Source: Hyphomonas sp.
GTDB lineage: Bacteria; Pseudomonadota; Alphaproteobacteria; Caulobacterales; Hyphomonadaceae
Direction of reading: 5' to 3'
DNA length: 64,000 nucleotides
Assembly (NCBI RefSeq): GCF_013823385.1
Contig: NZ_PNMA01000002.1
Coordinates: forward strand, 1-64,000
The notes under the pieces were generated by a model, which worked only from the letters and a program-made list of their open reading frames with translations, was not told the origin of the DNA and did no database searches. The first letter of the stretch is position 1, and every line of letters starts with the position of its first letter. Made by a program: the position numbers and the translations under genes. This document shows positions 26,754 through 36,825 of this stretch, in pieces.

Positions 26754-27180
26754 ACTGCCCCTGGTGCGTTGCGCGGGTTTCGAAGGCGGAGGCGGCGGCC
26801 CGAATGGTGGCCAGAAGGGAGCGGCGCAAGGAAGCGTCTTCGATCTTCTGGAACGCTTCTATCAGTTGAAGCACCTCGTCGGACAGGACCGCAATCTGGG
26901 GTTCCTCGGCCTCTTCGGCCAATCCTGGTGTTTCCCTAAACGGGAGGGTGCCGGCGCCCTCGAAGAAGAAGCCGACGGGAACTTCGAGCACATTGGCAAT
27001 CTCATACAGGCGGCCGGCGGAAACCCGGTTCACGCCCTTTTCGTACTTCTGGACCTGCTGAAAGGTCAGGCCCAGCAACTCACCCAGCCTTTCCTGGGTG
27101 AGCTTCAACCTGCGGCGCTGGCGGTAGATGTTCTCCCCGACGATGCGGTCAATATCGCTCGGCAATTTGCTTTCTGACAT
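26746..27180 (-). CDS. XRE-family transcriptional regulator
   Basis: A 144-residue regulator. Residues about 12-66 form a helix-turn-helix of the Cro/C1 type (RQRRRLKLTQERLGELLGLT, QQVQKYEKGVNRVSAGRLYE), ending in PVGFFFEG. The C-terminal half is acidic then helical, and resembles the conserved regulators located by lnt/metK in alphaproteobacteria. It overlaps trmB and follows lnt by 45 bases. Confidence 0.88.
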   Translation of the reverse strand: MSESKLPSDIDRIVGENIYRQRRRLKLTQERLGELLGLTFQQVQKYEKGVNRVSAGRLYEIANVLEVPVGFFFEGAGTLPFRETPGLAEEAEEPQIAVLSDEVLQLIEAFQKIEDASLRRSLLATIRAAASAFETRATHQGQYE

Positions 27181-27225
27181 GACCTGATCCTAGGCGCGCC
27201 GCGCATTTCCACAAAGGAAATGCCC

Positions 27226-28869
27226 TTAGCGTCTCCAGGTCGCGAAGGCCAGTAGTGCGAACAAGCAGAGCGAAATCCAGAATAGGGCCGCGCCGAACCG
27301 ACTCTGAAACAGGGTCACTTCGGCAGCCACGGGCAGCCTCGCCCGGCCGTATGAAGTAGACCAGCCTTCCGGCGCCGTTTCCGCCGGAATGGTGCGCATG
27401 ATCTCGCGGCCATACCCATCGACGATACCGGACGTGCCCCGATTGGCCGCCCGGACCAGCGGCAGGCCGGTCTCGATCGCGCGATAACGGTTCTGCGCAT
27501 AATGCTGCGCCGGCCCCATCCCGCGCCCGAACCAGGCATCGTTGGAAATCAGGACCATCCACTGCGCCCGATCCGTCAGGTTCACGCCCCGCGAAATTTC
27601 CGGGAACAGCCCTTCATAGCAGATCAGCGCGACAAAGGCCGGAAGGCCGCCGGTATCGATCGCCGTCGCCCCTGCCCCTGGCCGGAAGCCGTCTGCGGCA
27701 AGCCTCTGGACTGTCGGCGGCAGCATCCCGCTAAGCTGGGGCCCGTACGGAATGAAATTGATGGCGGCCAGCTCCCCGAACGGGACAAGCCGGTGCTTGT
27801 CGTAGAGCGCCAAGGGGCCGGTCTGGTTGACCGTCTCGTCCATCACCGCAAGGCTGTTATAGTAGGTGCGGCTGTCAGTGGTCGTCAGCTCATACCGCGT
27901 CGTGCCCGCGATCAGCTTGCGCTGGCCGATATAAGCCGCGATGGCATCCAGCGCATTGGCATCCTGCAGCAGATAGGCCGGCACCGCCGCTTCGGGCCAG
28001 ACCACGATGTCGCCCGGCCGGCTGTCAGGATATGTCAGCATGCGCAGATATTCATAGAGAACCGGATCAGGCCCGAGCGTATCCCACTTGTCCTGCGGGA
28101 CCCCGGCATCCATCACCACGACTGCCTGATCGGTGAGCGGAGAGGTTTCTTCGGTGCGGTTTGCCCCCCAGGCCCAGCCGAGCGCAAGCGCCACGACCGA
28201 GACAAGCGCCGGCGCAACGCGAAGCGGAATGCCCCGCGCGTCCCGCGTATCCACAAGCGCTGCCGGCGACGCCATGACGAACACCGTCATAAGCGTCAGC
28301 CAGTAAACGCCGCCCAGGGAGGCGGCCTGCGAAAGCGCGCCACCGGGAATCCAGGTTGTGCCCGGAAGGTTCCAGGGGAAGCCGCCGAAGAGATGGCCCC
28401 TCGCAAATTCCGCAAGGGCGAAGAAGAGCGCGAAAATGAAAACGCGGGAGGGCGAGGCAGACCAGAAGGCGCCCGCCATGGCGGTGAAGGCGCCCCAGAT
28501 GATCGCCATGCCCGCCGGCAGCAGGATGAGCGGCATCCAGATGAACCAGATCGTCCGCGCCGGATCGACCAGGAAGGGCATCGCCGTCCAGTGAAGGCTG
28601 ATCAAGAAGAAGCCCGTCCCAAATGCCCATCCGCGCAGGAACACCGCCCTGCCCCAGCGCGCCTGCGCGCGGGCGCCATCAATCATCCAGACAAGGCCGG
28701 TGAAGGAAATGACCAGCACAGCGCTGAAATGAAAGGGCGCGAAGGCGACAGCCGAAAGCGCGCCCAGCGCAAAAGCAGCGGCCAGAGCCGGCAGGCCGGA
28801 CAGGCGCGCAAAGGCCTCATGCAAAGGCCCAAGCGCAGTGAATCCATGGCTGCGCACAGCTTTGCTCAT
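27226..28869 (-). CDS. lnt: Apolipoprotein N-acyltransferase
   Basis: A 547-residue inner-membrane enzyme adding the third acyl chain to lipoproteins. It has about six membrane helices in residues 28-240, then a nitrilase domain in the periplasm. The catalytic triad is visible: Glu 293 in VVWPEAAVP, Lys 358 in LYDKHRLVPFGE and Cys 417 in LICYEGLFPE. A last membrane helix ends the protein. The 6-base gap from corC indicates one operon. Confidence 0.95.
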   Translation of the reverse strand: MSKAVRSHGFTALGPLHEAFARLSGLPALAAAFALGALSAVAFAPFHFSAVLVISFTGLVWMIDGARAQARWGRAVFLRGWAFGTGFFLISLHWTAMPFLVDPARTIWFIWMPLILLPAGMAIIWGAFTAMAGAFWSASPSRVFIFALFFALAEFARGHLFGGFPWNLPGTTWIPGGALSQAASLGGVYWLTLMTVFVMASPAALVDTRDARGIPLRVAPALVSVVALALGWAWGANRTEETSPLTDQAVVVMDAGVPQDKWDTLGPDPVLYEYLRMLTYPDSRPGDIVVWPEAAVPAYLLQDANALDAIAAYIGQRKLIAGTTRYELTTTDSRTYYNSLAVMDETVNQTGPLALYDKHRLVPFGELAAINFIPYGPQLSGMLPPTVQRLAADGFRPGAGATAIDTGGLPAFVALICYEGLFPEISRGVNLTDRAQWMVLISNDAWFGRGMGPAQHYAQNRYRAIETGLPLVRAANRGTSGIVDGYGREIMRTIPAETAPEGWSTSYGRARLPVAAEVTLFQSRFGAALFWISLCLFALLAFATWRR

Positions 28870-28875
28870 TTAACT

Positions 28876-29736
28876 CTACTCCTCGGCAGCAGGCTGCGGC
28901 GGGGGTTCGGGCAGGCGCAGACGCAGGCGGCGAACGCGCCGCGAGTCCGCATCAACGATTTCAATCTCAGTTCCGCCGGGATGGCGCAGAACTTCGCCCC
29001 TGGCTGGGACCTTTCCGGCGAGGGCAAAGGCGACCCCGCCCAGCGTGTCAATGTCCGCATCCAGATCATCCAGGCTGAGGTCCACCCCGGACTCTTCCTG
29101 GAAATCCTCGATCTCCATGCGCGCGTCCGCTTCCCACAAACGGGCACTGCGGCGCACGAACATCGCCTCTTCATCATCGTGTTCGTCTTCGATGTCACCC
29201 ACGATGACCTCAACAAGGTCTTCCAGGGTCAGCAACCCATCGGTGCCGCCATACTCGTCCACCACCAACGCCAGATGAATGCGGGTCGCCTGCATCTTCA
29301 CCAGAAGATCGGTCAGCTTCATCGAAGGGGGAACGTAGAGCACTTCCCGGTGCATCCGCTCAAGCGGGCGGCGCGGCGGTGTTCCGCCTTTCGCCAGCTC
29401 GGTGACAAGATCCTTGATGTGAACAAAGCCGATCGGATCATCCAGCGTTTCCCGGAAGACCGGGAGCCGCGAATGGGTGACCTCGGCGAAGAACTCCAGA
29501 AGTTCCTGAAAACCGATGCCCGCTTCCACTGCCTTTATGTCGGCCCGGGGCACCATCACATCGTCGACGCGCAATTCTTCGAACTCGGCCAGCCGCAGCC
29601 GCATGACCTGTGGCGCATCGGTGGGCTCGGCATCCTTGCCTGTCGCATTCACAGGCTCTGCCGCCTTCTTCCGGAAGCCGAAGAGGTTTCTCAATCGGCC
29701 AGAAGGGGCCGCGTCGGAGGGGTCTGAATCGCTCAT
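28876..29736 (-). CDS. corC: CorC/YbeX-family CBS-domain protein
   Basis: A 286-residue soluble protein with two CBS domains (VDDVMVPRADIKAV near 55 and HLALVVDEYGGTDGLLTLEDLVEVIVGDIEDEHD near 155) and a CorC/HlyC C-terminal domain (GGVAFALAGKVPARGEVL). It lacks the DUF21 membrane part. It is associated with divalent-cation efflux and lies in the conserved ybeZ-ybeY-corC-lnt order of proteobacteria. Confidence 0.9.
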   Translation of the reverse strand: MSDSDPSDAAPSGRLRNLFGFRKKAAEPVNATGKDAEPTDAPQVMRLRLAEFEELRVDDVMVPRADIKAVEAGIGFQELLEFFAEVTHSRLPVFRETLDDPIGFVHIKDLVTELAKGGTPPRRPLERMHREVLYVPPSMKLTDLLVKMQATRIHLALVVDEYGGTDGLLTLEDLVEVIVGDIEDEHDDEEAMFVRRSARLWEADARMEIEDFQEESGVDLSLDDLDADIDTLGGVAFALAGKVPARGEVLRHPGGTEIEIVDADSRRVRRLRLRLPEPPPQPAAEE

Positions 29737-29742
29737 TTCCGG

Positions 29743-30195
29743 TCAGTCAGTCTGGTATGGATTAGCTATGCCGAGGGTTGCAAGCGCCTTTATTTCCAAC
29801 GCTTCCATTTCTGATGCTTCTTCATCCGTCTCGTGATCGAATCCGAGGAGGTGCAGGTATCCGTGGATCAGCAGATGAACAAGGTGGTCTGCCAGCTTCT
29901 TCCCCTGAATTTCGGCGTCTGTTGCAGAGACGCCCCATGCAACCGCAATGTCGCCTAGAAACGGCCGGTCCATCGGCAGCGAGGGGAAAGAAAGGACGTC
30001 TGTTGGTTTGTCCTTGCCCCGAAAATCTCGATTCAGCTGATGAAGGGCGCCATCATCTGCCAGCAGCAGGGCAATGTTGCCGGCATCGACAGACGCGACC
30101 GACTGGGCTGCGTCAAAGGCCTTGCGGCATAGAGCGTCGAGATCTCCCAGCGCGCTCCAACTGTCATCCTCGACGATAAGATCGAAACTGATCAT
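29743..30195 (-). CDS. ybeY: Endoribonuclease YbeY (rRNA maturation factor)
   Basis: A 150-residue metallo-RNase acting in 16S rRNA 3' end maturation and ribosome quality control. The zinc site [18 protein letters not shown] (HxxxHxxxxxH) is complete and the N-terminal block [18 protein letters not shown] matches. The start at 30195 ([11 protein letters not shown]) fits the family length; the open frame begins at 30267. It lies between phoH and corC with 6-7 base gaps. Confidence 0.94.
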   Translation of the reverse strand: MISFDLIVEDDSWSALGDLDALCRKAFDAAQSVASVDAGNIALLLADDGALHQLNRDFRGKDKPTDVLSFPSLPMDRPFLGDIAVAWGVSATDAEIQGKKLADHLVHLLIHGYLHLLGFDHETDEEASEMEALEIKALATLGIANPYQTD

Positions 30196-30202
30196 GGCCG
30201 GG

Positions 30203-31189
30203 TCAGCCCTGCCCGGCAGCGGCATAGGCATCGATGATCCGGCTAACCAGCCCGTGGCGGACCACATCGGCAGCGGTCAGCCGCTGAACCGAAATGCCTT
30301 CGACATTCGCCAGAATGCGCAGGGCCTGCTTGAGACCGGATTCCTGATTGCCAGGAAGGTCGACCTGATCGGGATCGCCGGTAATGACCATGCGGCTGTC
30401 ACGGCCCAGACGGGTCAGCACCATTTTCATCTGCGCCGCGGTTGTGTTCTGCGCCTCATCAACGATGACGAATGCGTTCTTCAGGGTACGTCCGCGCATG
30501 AAGGCAATCGGCGCAACCTCGATTTCGCCGCGCGCCATCCGGCGCTCCATCTGCTCCTGCCCCATCAGCTCGCGCAGGCTGTCCCAGATGGGCAGCATGT
30601 AAGGGTCAACCTTCTCTTCCAGCGTGCCCGGCAGGAAGCCGAGCTTTTCGCCCGCTTCAACGGCCGGCCGCGTGACGATCAGGCGCTGACGGATGCCCGC
30701 ATTGAGTTCGGCAACGCCGGTTGCCACGGCAAGGAATGTCTTGCCGGTACCGGCAGGACCGACGCCGAAAACCAGCGCATTATCCGGATTAGCAAGCATA
30801 TCCAGGTACTTTGCCTGACCGCGGGTCATCGCGGTGACAGACTTTTTCAGACCCCGCAGGGCGGAGAAAGATTGCGCTGGTGATTGAGCCGCCTGCAGGG
30901 CGCCATCAAGTTCCATCTCGCTGGGTTCCCCACCGCTCCGCAGGCGGCGCTCGAAATCTGCAAGGGCAGCTTCAGCGATGGACACGCCCTCTTCCGCGCC
31001 GCTCAGCCGGATGCCGCCGCCCTGGCTTTCGGCCTGCAGCCCAAAGGCCTTCAGCCGGGTTTCCAGAAGGGTCAGATGCCGGTGATGGGGCCCGCAGAGA
31101 TCGCGCAGGCGTTCGGCTTCGCGCACCTCATACAGGCGGCTGACCGTTTGCGGCTCAGTTTCGGTAGAAGACCGCCGTTTTCCGCTCAC
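30203..31189 (-). CDS. phoH: PhoH-family ATPase (YbeZ)
   Basis: A 328-residue ATPase. An N-terminal KH-like region is followed by the PhoH domain, with Walker A GPAGTGKT at 144-151, Walker [12 protein letters not shown], and a sensor [21 protein letters not shown]. It is a likely RNA helicase/ATPase working with YbeY. Its start overlaps the miaB stop by four bases (ATGA). Confidence 0.93.
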   Translation of the reverse strand: MSGKRRSSTETEPQTVSRLYEVREAERLRDLCGPHHRHLTLLETRLKAFGLQAESQGGGIRLSGAEEGVSIAEAALADFERRLRSGGEPSEMELDGALQAAQSPAQSFSALRGLKKSVTAMTRGQAKYLDMLANPDNALVFGVGPAGTGKTFLAVATGVAELNAGIRQRLIVTRPAVEAGEKLGFLPGTLEEKVDPYMLPIWDSLRELMGQEQMERRMARGEIEVAPIAFMRGRTLKNAFVIVDEAQNTTAAQMKMVLTRLGRDSRMVITGDPDQVDLPGNQESGLKQALRILANVEGISVQRLTAADVVRHGLVSRIIDAYAAAGQG

Positions 31190-32562
31190 AGAGCCGCCTC
31201 GCGCACGCGTGCCAGTTCCCCGGTCAGCGAATTGAGGCTCGCACCGACGATTTTCACGTCGACAATCTGCCCGTTGAGACTTTCAGGCCCCTCGAAGTGA
31301 ACCGCCTGCAGATAGGGTGAGCGGCCATGCATCTGGCCCGGATTCCGGCCCTTGCCCGTTACCAGCACCGGCAGAGACTTGCCGATCTGCGAAGCATTGA
31401 ACTCGGTCTGCTGCTGCCGCAGCAAGGCTTGCAGAGCCTGGAGACGTTCGTCCTTTACCGCTTCGGAGACATGTCCGTGCATCTCGGCGGCCGGTGTTCC
31501 GGGGCGCGAGGAATATTTGAACGAATAGGCGATGGCGTAGCCGATATCCCGGACGAGTTGCATCGTGGCCTCGAAATCCGCGTCACTTTCCCCCGGAAAA
31601 CCAACGATGAAGTCAGACGCGATGGCGATGTCTGGCCGGACCTTGCGGACGCGGGCGATGATATCCCGGTAATGGTCGGCTGTGTGCCCGCGGTTCATGG
31701 ATTTGAGAATACGGTCGGAGCCTGACTGAACCGGCAGATGCAGGAACGGCATCAGCGCCGGTGTGTCGCCATGAGCGGCAATCAGATCGTCATCCATGTC
31801 GCGCGGGTGGCTGGTGGTGTAGCGGATGCGCTCGATCCCGCCAATTCTGGACAAATGGCGACACAGCTGGCCAAGCGTCCAGTCATCCCCGCCCTCGATT
31901 GCCGGGGCGGGCCCGTGAAACGCATTCACATTCTGGCCAAGCAGGGTGATCTCGCGAACGCCCTGCGAGGCAAGGCTGCGCGTCTCGAGGACAATATCAT
32001 CCACACGGCGGGAGATTTCCGCCCCCCGTGTGTAGGGCACCACACAGAAGGTGCAGAACTTGTCGCATCCTTCCTGCACCGAGACGAACGCCGCCGGGCC
32101 ATCGGCCTCACGCGTCTTCGGGAGGGCATCGAACTTCTCGATGGTGTCGAACTCGGTTTCCAGACGGTCCCCAATGGCGCGGCTGGCGCGGGCGATCATT
32201 TCCGGCAGCTTGTGATAGGCCTGCGGGCCAAGGACCAGATCCACGGCGGGTTGGCGGCGGATAAGTTCCTCGCCTTCGGCCTGGGCAACGCACCCAGCCA
32301 CCGCAATCGTCATCCGCCCACCGGAGGCTTCCTTCATCCGCTTCAGCTGGCCAAGTTCGGAATAGACCTTCTCGGTTGCCTTCTCGCGGATATGGCAGGT
32401 GTTGACGACCACGAGATCGGCCGCTTCCGGGGCGTCCACAGGCGCATAGCCCAAGGGCCGCAGCACATCGCGGATGCGCTCGGAATCATAGACATTCATC
32501 TGGCAGCCATAGGTCCTGATAAACAGGCCCTTGAGGCTCTTTTCGTCGGGGGTGCCGGTCAT
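31186..32562 (-). CDS. miaB: tRNA-2-methylthio-N6-dimethylallyladenosine synthase
   Basis: A 458-residue radical-SAM methylthiotransferase modifying A37 of tRNAs. The N-terminal auxiliary cluster ligands are Cys 20 (YGCQMN), Cys 56 (NTCHIR) and Cys 91 (AGCVAQ). The radical-SAM cluster ligands are Cys 166, 170 and 173 (GCDKFCTFC). A TRAM domain ends the protein. It heads the operon through phoH to trmB and is divergent from the symporter gene. Confidence 0.95.
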   Translation of the reverse strand: MTGTPDEKSLKGLFIRTYGCQMNVYDSERIRDVLRPLGYAPVDAPEAADLVVVNTCHIREKATEKVYSELGQLKRMKEASGGRMTIAVAGCVAQAEGEELIRRQPAVDLVLGPQAYHKLPEMIARASRAIGDRLETEFDTIEKFDALPKTREADGPAAFVSVQEGCDKFCTFCVVPYTRGAEISRRVDDIVLETRSLASQGVREITLLGQNVNAFHGPAPAIEGGDDWTLGQLCRHLSRIGGIERIRYTTSHPRDMDDDLIAAHGDTPALMPFLHLPVQSGSDRILKSMNRGHTADHYRDIIARVRKVRPDIAIASDFIVGFPGESDADFEATMQLVRDIGYAIAYSFKYSSRPGTPAAEMHGHVSEAVKDERLQALQALLRQQQTEFNASQIGKSLPVLVTGKGRNPGQMHGRSPYLQAVHFEGPESLNGQIVDVKIVGASLNSLTGELARVREAAL

Positions 32563-32710
32563 CTGGCGGCTTATGCCTCAAAAGCGGGCAAGCTGAAAGA
32601 ACCTTCCTCAACGCAGCAAGCTCTACAGCAGCTTTAGGCTTCACAGGTGAGAGAAGCGGGCTAGTGTGCCCCCAAATTGACACCTTTGGCGCCGGGGAGG
32701 CCCTCTGTTC

Positions 32711-34234
32711 ATGTTCGAAAATTTCTATGCCAGCCTTGAGACTGGCGTACAAAATGTCAGCGGCTTCATCTGGGGCGGAGAATGGGGTGGAGAACAGGTT
32801 CTGCCTGTTGGTCCGATCGCCGTTATCCTGCTCGGGACCGGCCTGTTTTTCATGCTTCGCCTTGGCGGCCGGCCGCTGCTCCGGTTTATCCCGGCCCTTG
32901 TCGAGGTCTGGAAAGGCCGCAAGGGGAATGGCGATCCTGCCGCCATCACGCCGTTTCAGGCACTTTCCACAGCCCTTTCCGGCCAGGTCGGGACGGGTAA
33001 CATCGTGGGTGTGGCCACCGCCCTGACGCTGGGCGGCCCCGGCGCCATCTTCTGGATGTGGGTGACGGCGATCTTCGGCATGGCACTCGCCTTCGCCGAA
33101 AGCTCGCTGGCCATCAAATACCGCGAGATTGACGAATATGGCCGCATCAATGGCGGCCCGATGTATTACATCAAGAAGGGCCTCGGAAAGAACTGGACCT
33201 GGCTGGCGGCGATTTTCTGCGTCGGGACATTGTTCTCCGCAACAGCCACCGGCGGCATGATCCAGGCCAACAGCCTGACGGCAAACATTCATTCGGCGTT
33301 TTCGGATGGCGGTATCGGCATTCCGCTATGGGTGCTGGGCCTCATTCTGGCGGGCCTGGTCTTTGCCGTGATCGTTGGCGGCATCAAATCCATCGGCCGC
33401 GTGGCCGGTAGCCTCGTGCCGACGATGGCGGCGCTCTACATTCTCGCCTGTATCGTCATTCTGCTCCTGAACCTGCAATACATTCCCGGCGCATTCGGGA
33501 TGATCTTCTCTTCCGCCTTTGGCCTGAACCAGGCCGCCGGTGGCCTCGCAGGTTATGCTGTCCTATCCGCGATCCGCTTCGGTGTGGCCCGCGGCCTGTT
33601 CTCGAACGAAGCGGGCCAGGGCTCGGCCCCGATCGCGCACGCCGCCTCGCAGATGAAGAACCCCGCCAAGCAGGGCGAGATCGCGATGATCGGTGTCTTC
33701 ATCGATACGATGGTCCTCTGCACCATGACCGCACTTGTCATCCTGACAGCCGAGGGCAGCTGGGCCACGGCCGCGCAGTTCAAGGAATGGGCGGGCGAAA
33801 CCACGACCCATATGTGGATGGCGGAAGGCCACAACCCGGCAACGCTGACCAATCAGGCCTTCACCGATGCCGTTCCCGGCCCCGTCGGGGGCTGGCTCGT
33901 AACGCTATGTCTGGCTCTCTTCGCCTTCACCACGATCATCGGATGGTCCTACTATGCCGAGCAGGCGGTGACATTCCTCGTCGGGGAATGGGCGACGAAG
34001 CCGTTCCGCTATATCTGGGTGATCATCATCTTCATCGGCGCGATGGCCGAGGTGAATATCGTCTGGCTGTTCGGCGACATCGCCAACGCTTCCATGGCGC
34101 TGCCCAACCTGCTTGCCATCCTGCTGCTGTCAGGCGTGGTCTATGGCATTCACAAGGCAAATGGTGATCCTGAAACCGCAGACGGCGACAGCCTCATTGA
34201 AGACCTGCGCATAAAGGAAACGCCCGCCGAATAG
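32711..34234 (+). CDS. Alanine/glycine:cation symporter family protein
   Basis: A 507-residue inner-membrane protein of the AGCS family, which imports D/L-alanine or glycine with sodium. The family signature is seen in STALSGQVGTGNIVGVATAL, with GGPGAIFWMWVTAIFGMA and FSNEAGQGSAPIAHAA further on. About ten membrane helices are visible. The start has GGGGAGG upstream. The stop codon sits within a hairpin. The intergenic region to miaB (148 bases) showed no convincing glycine riboswitch. Confidence 0.92.
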   Translation: MFENFYASLETGVQNVSGFIWGGEWGGEQVLPVGPIAVILLGTGLFFMLRLGGRPLLRFIPALVEVWKGRKGNGDPAAITPFQALSTALSGQVGTGNIVGVATALTLGGPGAIFWMWVTAIFGMALAFAESSLAIKYREIDEYGRINGGPMYYIKKGLGKNWTWLAAIFCVGTLFSATATGGMIQANSLTANIHSAFSDGGIGIPLWVLGLILAGLVFAVIVGGIKSIGRVAGSLVPTMAALYILACIVILLLNLQYIPGAFGMIFSSAFGLNQAAGGLAGYAVLSAIRFGVARGLFSNEAGQGSAPIAHAASQMKNPAKQGEIAMIGVFIDTMVLCTMTALVILTAEGSWATAAQFKEWAGETTTHMWMAEGHNPATLTNQAFTDAVPGPVGGWLVTLCLALFAFTTIIGWSYYAEQAVTFLVGEWATKPFRYIWVIIIFIGAMAEVNIVWLFGDIANASMALPNLLAILLLSGVVYGIHKANGDPETADGDSLIEDLRIKETPAE

Positions 34235-34243
34235 GCGGGCGTT
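34218..34243 (+). terminator. Hairpin overlapping the symporter stop
   Basis: ACGCCCGCC pairs with GGCGGGCGT around GAATA; the symporter's TAG stop lies in the loop. No long T-run follows, so termination strength is uncertain. Confidence 0.5.
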
Positions 34244-34269
34244 CAGCGGGCTCAGGCTTTCGCTGAGGG

Positions 34270-35274
34270 TCAGATCGTCAGGACGATCTTGCCGAAATGC
34301 TTCTGGCTTGCCTGATGGGCAAAGGCAGCGGCGATCTGATCCAGCGGGAACTTGCTGTCGATAACCGGGCGCATGTTGGAGGCCTCAATAGCCTCCACCA
34401 TGTCTTCCTGATGGCGGCGCGAGCCGACCGTGATGCCGGACACGGTGATATTGCGCGAGAACAGCGCGGCGGTTGGCACTTCGCCAGACACGCCGGTCAG
34501 AACGCCGATCAGGGAGATATGACCGCCGGGACGGCAGGCATTGATGGATTGGGCCATTGTGCCCGGTCCGCCGATCTCGACCACCTCGTCCACACCGCGG
34601 CCACCGGTCAGCTCAAACGCCTTGCGGCCCCATTCCGGCGTCGTCTTATAATTGATGACATGATCGGCGCCGAGCGCTTTCAGGCGCTCCATCTTCTCAT
34701 CGGAAGAGGACGTCGCAATCACGCGTGCGCCAGCCATCTTGGCAAATTGCAGCGCAAAGATCGAAACTCCGCCGGAGCCCTGAACCAGAACCCAGTCACC
34801 CGGCTTGGTCTTGGTTTCCACGAACATGCCGCGCCAAGCCGTGAGCGCCGCACATGGCAGCGTCGCCGCCTCCTCGAAACTCCAGCCGGCCGGCATCCGC
34901 GTGAACGCCGTCTCAGGCGCAGCAACAAATTCGGCGCCAAAACCGTCCGCGCCATCGCCGGGCACGCTGGCAAATCCAGCTGCCTCGATCTGGCCTGACT
35001 GCCAACCGGGGAAGAAAAGCGAAATGACCTTGTCGCCTACCTTCCATTTGGTGACACCTTCGCCGACCGCGACGACTTCGCAGGCGCCGTCCGACATCGG
35101 AATGCGGCCATCCGGCGTCGGGATACCGCCGAGCACGACGACGAAATCGTGATAGTTGAGCGAGCTTGCCCGCACGCGGACCAGCACTTCCCCCGCTTTC
35201 GGCGTCGGGTCGTCCCGCGTCTCGATCACGAGATTCTGGAGCCCGCCGGGCTTCTTTACGGCTGCTACTTTCAT
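34270..35274 (-). CDS. MDR-family NAD(P)-dependent oxidoreductase
   Basis: A 334-residue zinc-independent medium-chain dehydrogenase/reductase of the quinone-reductase/alcohol-dehydrogenase type. It has the GroES-like N-terminal domain (RASSLNYHDFVVVLGG), the Rossmann segment VLVQGSGGVSIFALQFAKMAGARVIATSSSDEK, and GADHVINYKTTPEWG. The structural-zinc cysteines of classical alcohol dehydrogenases are missing. The precise substrate is unknown. The gene is followed on the same strand by no close neighbour and lies 54 bases after the ligase gene stop. Confidence 0.87.
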   Translation of the reverse strand: MKVAAVKKPGGLQNLVIETRDDPTPKAGEVLVRVRASSLNYHDFVVVLGGIPTPDGRIPMSDGACEVVAVGEGVTKWKVGDKVISLFFPGWQSGQIEAAGFASVPGDGADGFGAEFVAAPETAFTRMPAGWSFEEAATLPCAALTAWRGMFVETKTKPGDWVLVQGSGGVSIFALQFAKMAGARVIATSSSDEKMERLKALGADHVINYKTTPEWGRKAFELTGGRGVDEVVEIGGPGTMAQSINACRPGGHISLIGVLTGVSGEVPTAALFSRNITVSGITVGSRRHQEDMVEAIEASNMRPVIDSKFPLDQIAAAFAHQASQKHFGKIVLTI

Positions 35275-35328
35275 TGTCTTGTCCTCCCTGGGTGTGACCG
35301 GACGGGACCTATGGCGCCCTTGGGGAAG

Positions 35329-36789
35329 TCAAGAGGAAGCGGCGAGCCTTGCCTCGCGTAAAGCCTTCCGGCGGACCTTACCCGCATCATCGCGCACCGC
35401 TTCGGCAGTGTATTCGAAGCTTTTCGGGATCTTGTAGCGCACGAGCCGTTCGGCCAGATGAGCAAGCATCGCGGCATCATCCACCGGGCCATCGGGCCGG
35501 TCGATCACGGCATGGAGCCGCGCGCCCATATCCTCATCGGGCAGCCCGATGACGGCAGAGGATCTGACGCCGGGATAAGCTTCGATCGCCGCTTCCACTT
35601 CTGCCGGATAGATGTTGGCGCCGCCCACGATCACCATGTCGGACAGGCGGTCGGAGAGGTAGAGATAGCCATCCTCGTCCATCCAGCCGAGGTCACCCAG
35701 GCTTTCCCAGCCACCATCAATGGCCTTGGCGTCCGCGCCGATATAGCGATAGGTGGTGCCGGCGCCTGCAATGGGACGAATGAATACCTCGCCCACTTCG
35801 CGTGGTGGCAGGGTCTGGCCATCCTCGCCGACGATCTTCATCTCGCAGGTTTCCACTGGCTTGCCGACCGATCCCTTATGTTTCAGCCATTCCGTGCCCT
35901 GAATGGTTGTGGAGCCCTGCCCTTCCGTGCCGCCATAGAGTTCCCAGATCACTTCCGGGCCCAGCCAGTCGATGAAGCATTCCTTCAGCCAGGCCGGGCA
36001 GGGCGCGGCCAGGTGCCAGAGCGCCTTCAGGCTGGAAAGGTCGTAGGCGGATCGTACTTCTTCGGGCAGCGACCAGATGCGGCGCATCATGGTGGGCACG
36101 GTGTAGACTACATCGACCTTGTGCTTCTCGATCAGCTTCAGGGTTTCCTCAGCATCAAACCGTGTGGTGACGACAATCGTGCAGCCCTTGAACAGGGCGG
36201 TCATGGCCCAGAGGAACGGGCCGTTGTGATAGAGCGGGCCAGGGATCAGCATGCAGCCCTGCTGTGGAATCTCCAGAAGGGGTACGTCTGGATCAGATGC
36301 GGCGGGCTGTTTGGAGACGATCAGTTTGGGACGCCCGGTCGAGCCGCCCGATGTCATCGCCTTGAAGCTGGCCGCGGTAACCTCCGGCAGCGGCGCATCT
36401 GACAGCTCTGCGCCGGGCTGATACCCCTGCGGAACACACGCCGCCTGCGGATATTCCCCATCGGGAACACCAACAACAAGGCTCGGCGCGCCAATCTCGA
36501 CGATCTGGTCGCGCTCCAGCTTTGGCAGACGCGCTGAAATCGGCTGGGGTGTCGCGCCAGCTTTCCATGTTGCGAAACAGGCTTCGAAAAACTCGATCCC
36601 GTTCGGCAGGGAAATCGTGACGAAATCATCCTGCTTCACGCCCAGCTTCTGATAAGCGCGCGCCAGACGATTGGTGCGCGCTTCAAACTCCGCCCAGCTG
36701 ACCTCCTTGCCTTCATGGCTGAGAACTGTCCTGTCCGGCTGCTCGGCCGCCCAGTGCGCAATGATGCGCGACAGTGAAATGATCGCCAT
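35329..36789 (-). CDS. Acyl-CoA synthetase (AMP-forming)
   Basis: A 486-residue ligase of the ANL superfamily that activates a carboxylic acid to its CoA thioester by an acyl-AMP. It shows the P-loop MTSGGSTGRPKLIVSK, ELYGGTEGQG, and YLSDRLSDMVIVGGANIYPAEVE with the hinge region. The C-terminal KIPKSFEYTAEAVRDDAGKVRRKALR carries the catalytic Lys. The closest impression is of the bile-acid/short aromatic acid group of synthetases; the substrate is unknown. Starts 36 bases after the next gene's stop. Confidence 0.88.
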   Translation of the reverse strand: MAIISLSRIIAHWAAEQPDRTVLSHEGKEVSWAEFEARTNRLARAYQKLGVKQDDFVTISLPNGIEFFEACFATWKAGATPQPISARLPKLERDQIVEIGAPSLVVGVPDGEYPQAACVPQGYQPGAELSDAPLPEVTAASFKAMTSGGSTGRPKLIVSKQPAASDPDVPLLEIPQQGCMLIPGPLYHNGPFLWAMTALFKGCTIVVTTRFDAEETLKLIEKHKVDVVYTVPTMMRRIWSLPEEVRSAYDLSSLKALWHLAAPCPAWLKECFIDWLGPEVIWELYGGTEGQGSTTIQGTEWLKHKGSVGKPVETCEMKIVGEDGQTLPPREVGEVFIRPIAGAGTTYRYIGADAKAIDGGWESLGDLGWMDEDGYLYLSDRLSDMVIVGGANIYPAEVEAAIEAYPGVRSSAVIGLPDEDMGARLHAVIDRPDGPVDDAAMLAHLAERLVRYKIPKSFEYTAEAVRDDAGKVRRKALREARLAASS

Positions 36790-36825
36790 GAATGTTTCCT
36801 CCCGTTTCCTTTTATTCGCACCAGG

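Noticed and set aside
32563-32710. Possible glycine riboswitch before the alanine/glycine symporter
   Set aside because: The region lacks the conserved paired GGAGAG and CTCTCAGGC-type blocks; only loose fragments match.
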